Positions 61,980 through 64,000 of a stretch of DNA of 64,000 nt are shown here, piece after piece. Numbering within the stretch: the stretch's first letter is position 1; each line of letters begins with the position of its first letter. This DNA is from Delphinapterus leucas (Eukaryota; Chordata; Mammalia; Artiodactyla; Monodontidae), in contig NW_022097996.1 in NCBI RefSeq assembly GCF_002288925.2, positions 10,908,139 through 10,972,138 of the forward strand, given 5' to 3'. The notes beneath the pieces were generated by a model. It made no database searches and was not told where the DNA came from. It worked only from the letters and a program-made list of their open reading frames with translations. The translations under genes and the position numbers were made by a program.

Positions 61980-64000
61980 ATGCCCAAAGTTTCTTCATTA
62001 AATATTTGGATCCTCTATATTCGTTTTGGTTGTCATATCTAGTAAAGTAATAGCTTTGTTGCCCTTCTTTTCTAGATTCTGTACATATAGTTACAGGTCT
62101 GTAACTATCCTGACCATGAGCCTCTAGTCACACTCTTCTTTGTCAAAGCAAAATGTATTTCTAGGATAAAATATCATGCTCCAGGTATTGTATGCCAACC
62201 CAGAAGACGTCCATCCCAGTCTCTTGTGAAATGAAGTTTAGAAGGAATAAATGTGAACTATGATTACCCCTTTGTACGGCCTTCTTATACTAATGCTGCC
62301 TAAAAATGTTTGAGCTTTGTTTTAAACCACACTCTTGGCTCATTTGTGTTTCTGGAAAACCTAAGCCTTAGGAGTGTCCGAGCTGTGCTTGCAAATGGGT
62401 TGTTGGACTCTTTGTGCCTTTGTAGTCAGCTCCATGAATTAAAACATACTCCCGGCCTGATGTTCCAACTTGCCACGAGCACAGCTCAGGACATAGGTGC
62501 CGAAGACCTCCCTCCCTCCTTCACAGTGTCATCTGTGAATTTACCCAAGATATTTTCCCCCTTTAGCTAGAAGAATGTTGTAAGAGATAGATACCCTGCT
62601 GAAATCAAGAAATACTTGATCTACCAACCATCAATCTGATCGACAAGAGAAATGAGTCTGCCTTGGGGTGTCTTGTTCTAGTGAACCAGGACCACGCTTG
62701 CTTCTCTTGCTTTATAACCTCTTCTGGGATTGTGCCTGAGACAGTTAGTGTTTTCTGAGATCCACTCCTGAGAAGCAGGAAGTAATTAACAACCCCAAAT
62801 GTTGTAGAAATAACTGAAAAAAAAATTCGATATTGCACTCAGATGACGCTGGGTGACCTGTTTCAGAACACTTTCAGTGGAGTTTTTGGGGATAGACGCT
62901 AGATTACCCTAGATTTGAAGACTGAGCCAGAGTTAAAGTGAATACATACAGTAGTCACTCAAGAAGTTGGTGATCTCAAAAGTAAAATGAGTTAAAAAAA
63001 AAAAAAGAAAGCAAATGGCAGCCTGCTTATGTAGTATGAAACCACTTAAATTGAAATCTCCAGTTTAGACTTCCCTTTACCTCCACACTTGCATATGCAA
63101 TTTCTTAGTCAGCACCTCCTCATGAATATCTCATAGGTTATCTCGAATTTCTCATGACTGAAACAGAACTCTGGCTGCATTCCCACCTCCCAAGCCTGCT
63201 CCTGGTCTTACTAAAGGGCCTTCCCTTCCAGTTGCTCAATTCAAAGAACTTGGACCCCTGGTTTCCAGCTAACCCCTGTGTCCTTGAACTCAGTCCCAGT
63301 GGTGGCCAGCTGATTGGGGCAGAGGTGACAGCTTCCACATCAGTGGTGGTGTTTTTCTGGGAGACTTTCTTAAAGGCCCAGTCTGAGGCTCACTACGCCA
63401 TTCTTTTCAAAGATTTTGCAGGTTCCTAATTTCCTGTATTCAATCTCTCCCTATTTAAATTAACTAGAGTGATTTCTCTTGCCTGATGGGCGCAGTACTG
63501 TTTAGGAATACATGTATGTGTTTGTAAAATGTAGCAAAGTGAAGAGAAAGGTCACACTGACCGAACTGGATTTTATAAATCCCCCTTAAAAAAAAAAAAG
63601 AAACTTAGAATATGAGACTCCACTTTAGATGGAAATCATCTTTGGTGAAGAGGAAATTATGGAGTTGTCTTATGGACCTTTGTTTGTTCCTGGGCTGTAA
63701 ACTATAACACCTGGGGAGTTACAGAGCTTCCTGGATGAATTGCTTAGGCAAAGGTTAGAGGTCTCGACTGCATTTTACTGTGCTCTGCTCTTTGTCATGG
63801 GTCATTGTCCCGCTATGCTTTCTGCCACCCAAGGTACGGGAAGATGAGAGCTCACTCAGCTGGGCTATGGAAAAGGGATATCTTTTTGAAATGTACATCC
63901 TAACCCTTATGTCTGCTAATTTGAATATTTATAAAATTTGTTTTAGGTGATAGCACAGATTCATAAAACATGGCTAATGTAGTAGGGAAAATTCAGAAGT
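61980..64000. other. Upstream flank of EPHX2
   Basis: GC content drops sharply after the promoter island. No exon or named repeat was recognised; A-runs at 62993-63007 and 63588-63600 may be tails of old elements. CHRNA2, the expected neighbour on this side, is not reached. Confidence 0.6.

Noticed and set aside
1..64000. CRISPR array, bacterial operon, phage or other novel multi-gene system
   Set aside because: The sequence is a single vertebrate gene with introns and interspersed repeats; nothing supports such a system.

Overview
The window is mammalian genomic DNA, almost certainly from a cetacean. The evidence is at least seven tRNA-derived SINEs of the CHR family (Cetacea-hippo-ruminant, opening GCTTCCCTGGTGGCGCAGTGG), several bounded by clear target-site duplications. 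Artiodactyl-type L1 tails, MaLR/MLT-like LTRs, MIRs and TG microsatellites are also present. Species cannot be fixed from the sequence alone.

Nearly all of it (about 4,980 to 61,420) is one minus-strand gene: EPHX2, soluble epoxide hydrolase. I reconstructed all 19 coding exons. Each has GT/AG boundaries and the phases agree. Together they give 1,668 nt, that is 555 codons plus stop, the same length as the human protein. Catalytic residues of both enzyme domains are present at human numbering: D9, D11, T123, N124, K160, D184, D185 and N189 for the N-terminal phosphatase; H265-P268, D335, Y383, Y466, D496 and H524 for the C-terminal epoxide hydrolase. The C-terminus is Ser-Lys-Leu, a canonical peroxisomal signal.

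Layout from right to left, the direction of transcription: 61,980-64,000 is upstream DNA with no gene I recognise. About 61,250-61,900 is a GC-rich, TATA-less promoter with an imperfect ~91-bp tandem repeat, and exon 1 starts at 61,420. Intron 1 (11.6 kb) holds a CHR SINE with a triplicated 15-bp motif, a MER2/Tigger-like DNA transposon and a fairly young L1 in the antisense orientation. The L1 keeps its 5'UTR but is cut off in ORF2. Exons 2-6 (49,751-40,226) complete the phosphatase domain and linker. Exons 7-19 (36,974-5,381) encode the hydrolase. Intron 9 carries a processed HSPE1 (HSP10) retrocopy on the opposite strand with its reading frame intact. A 3'UTR with one AATAAA ends near 4,980. 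The remaining 5 kb is intergenic L1, MIR and LTR sequence.

The window holds one working gene, one open retrocopy and many repeats. I found no RNA gene, CRISPR array or novel multi-gene system. The points worth a second look are lineage-specific EPHX2 residues (SKL end, K520, D103), the open HSPE1 retrocopy, the odd L1 truncation, a template-switch-like inverted repeat, and insertions next to promoter or splice sites.
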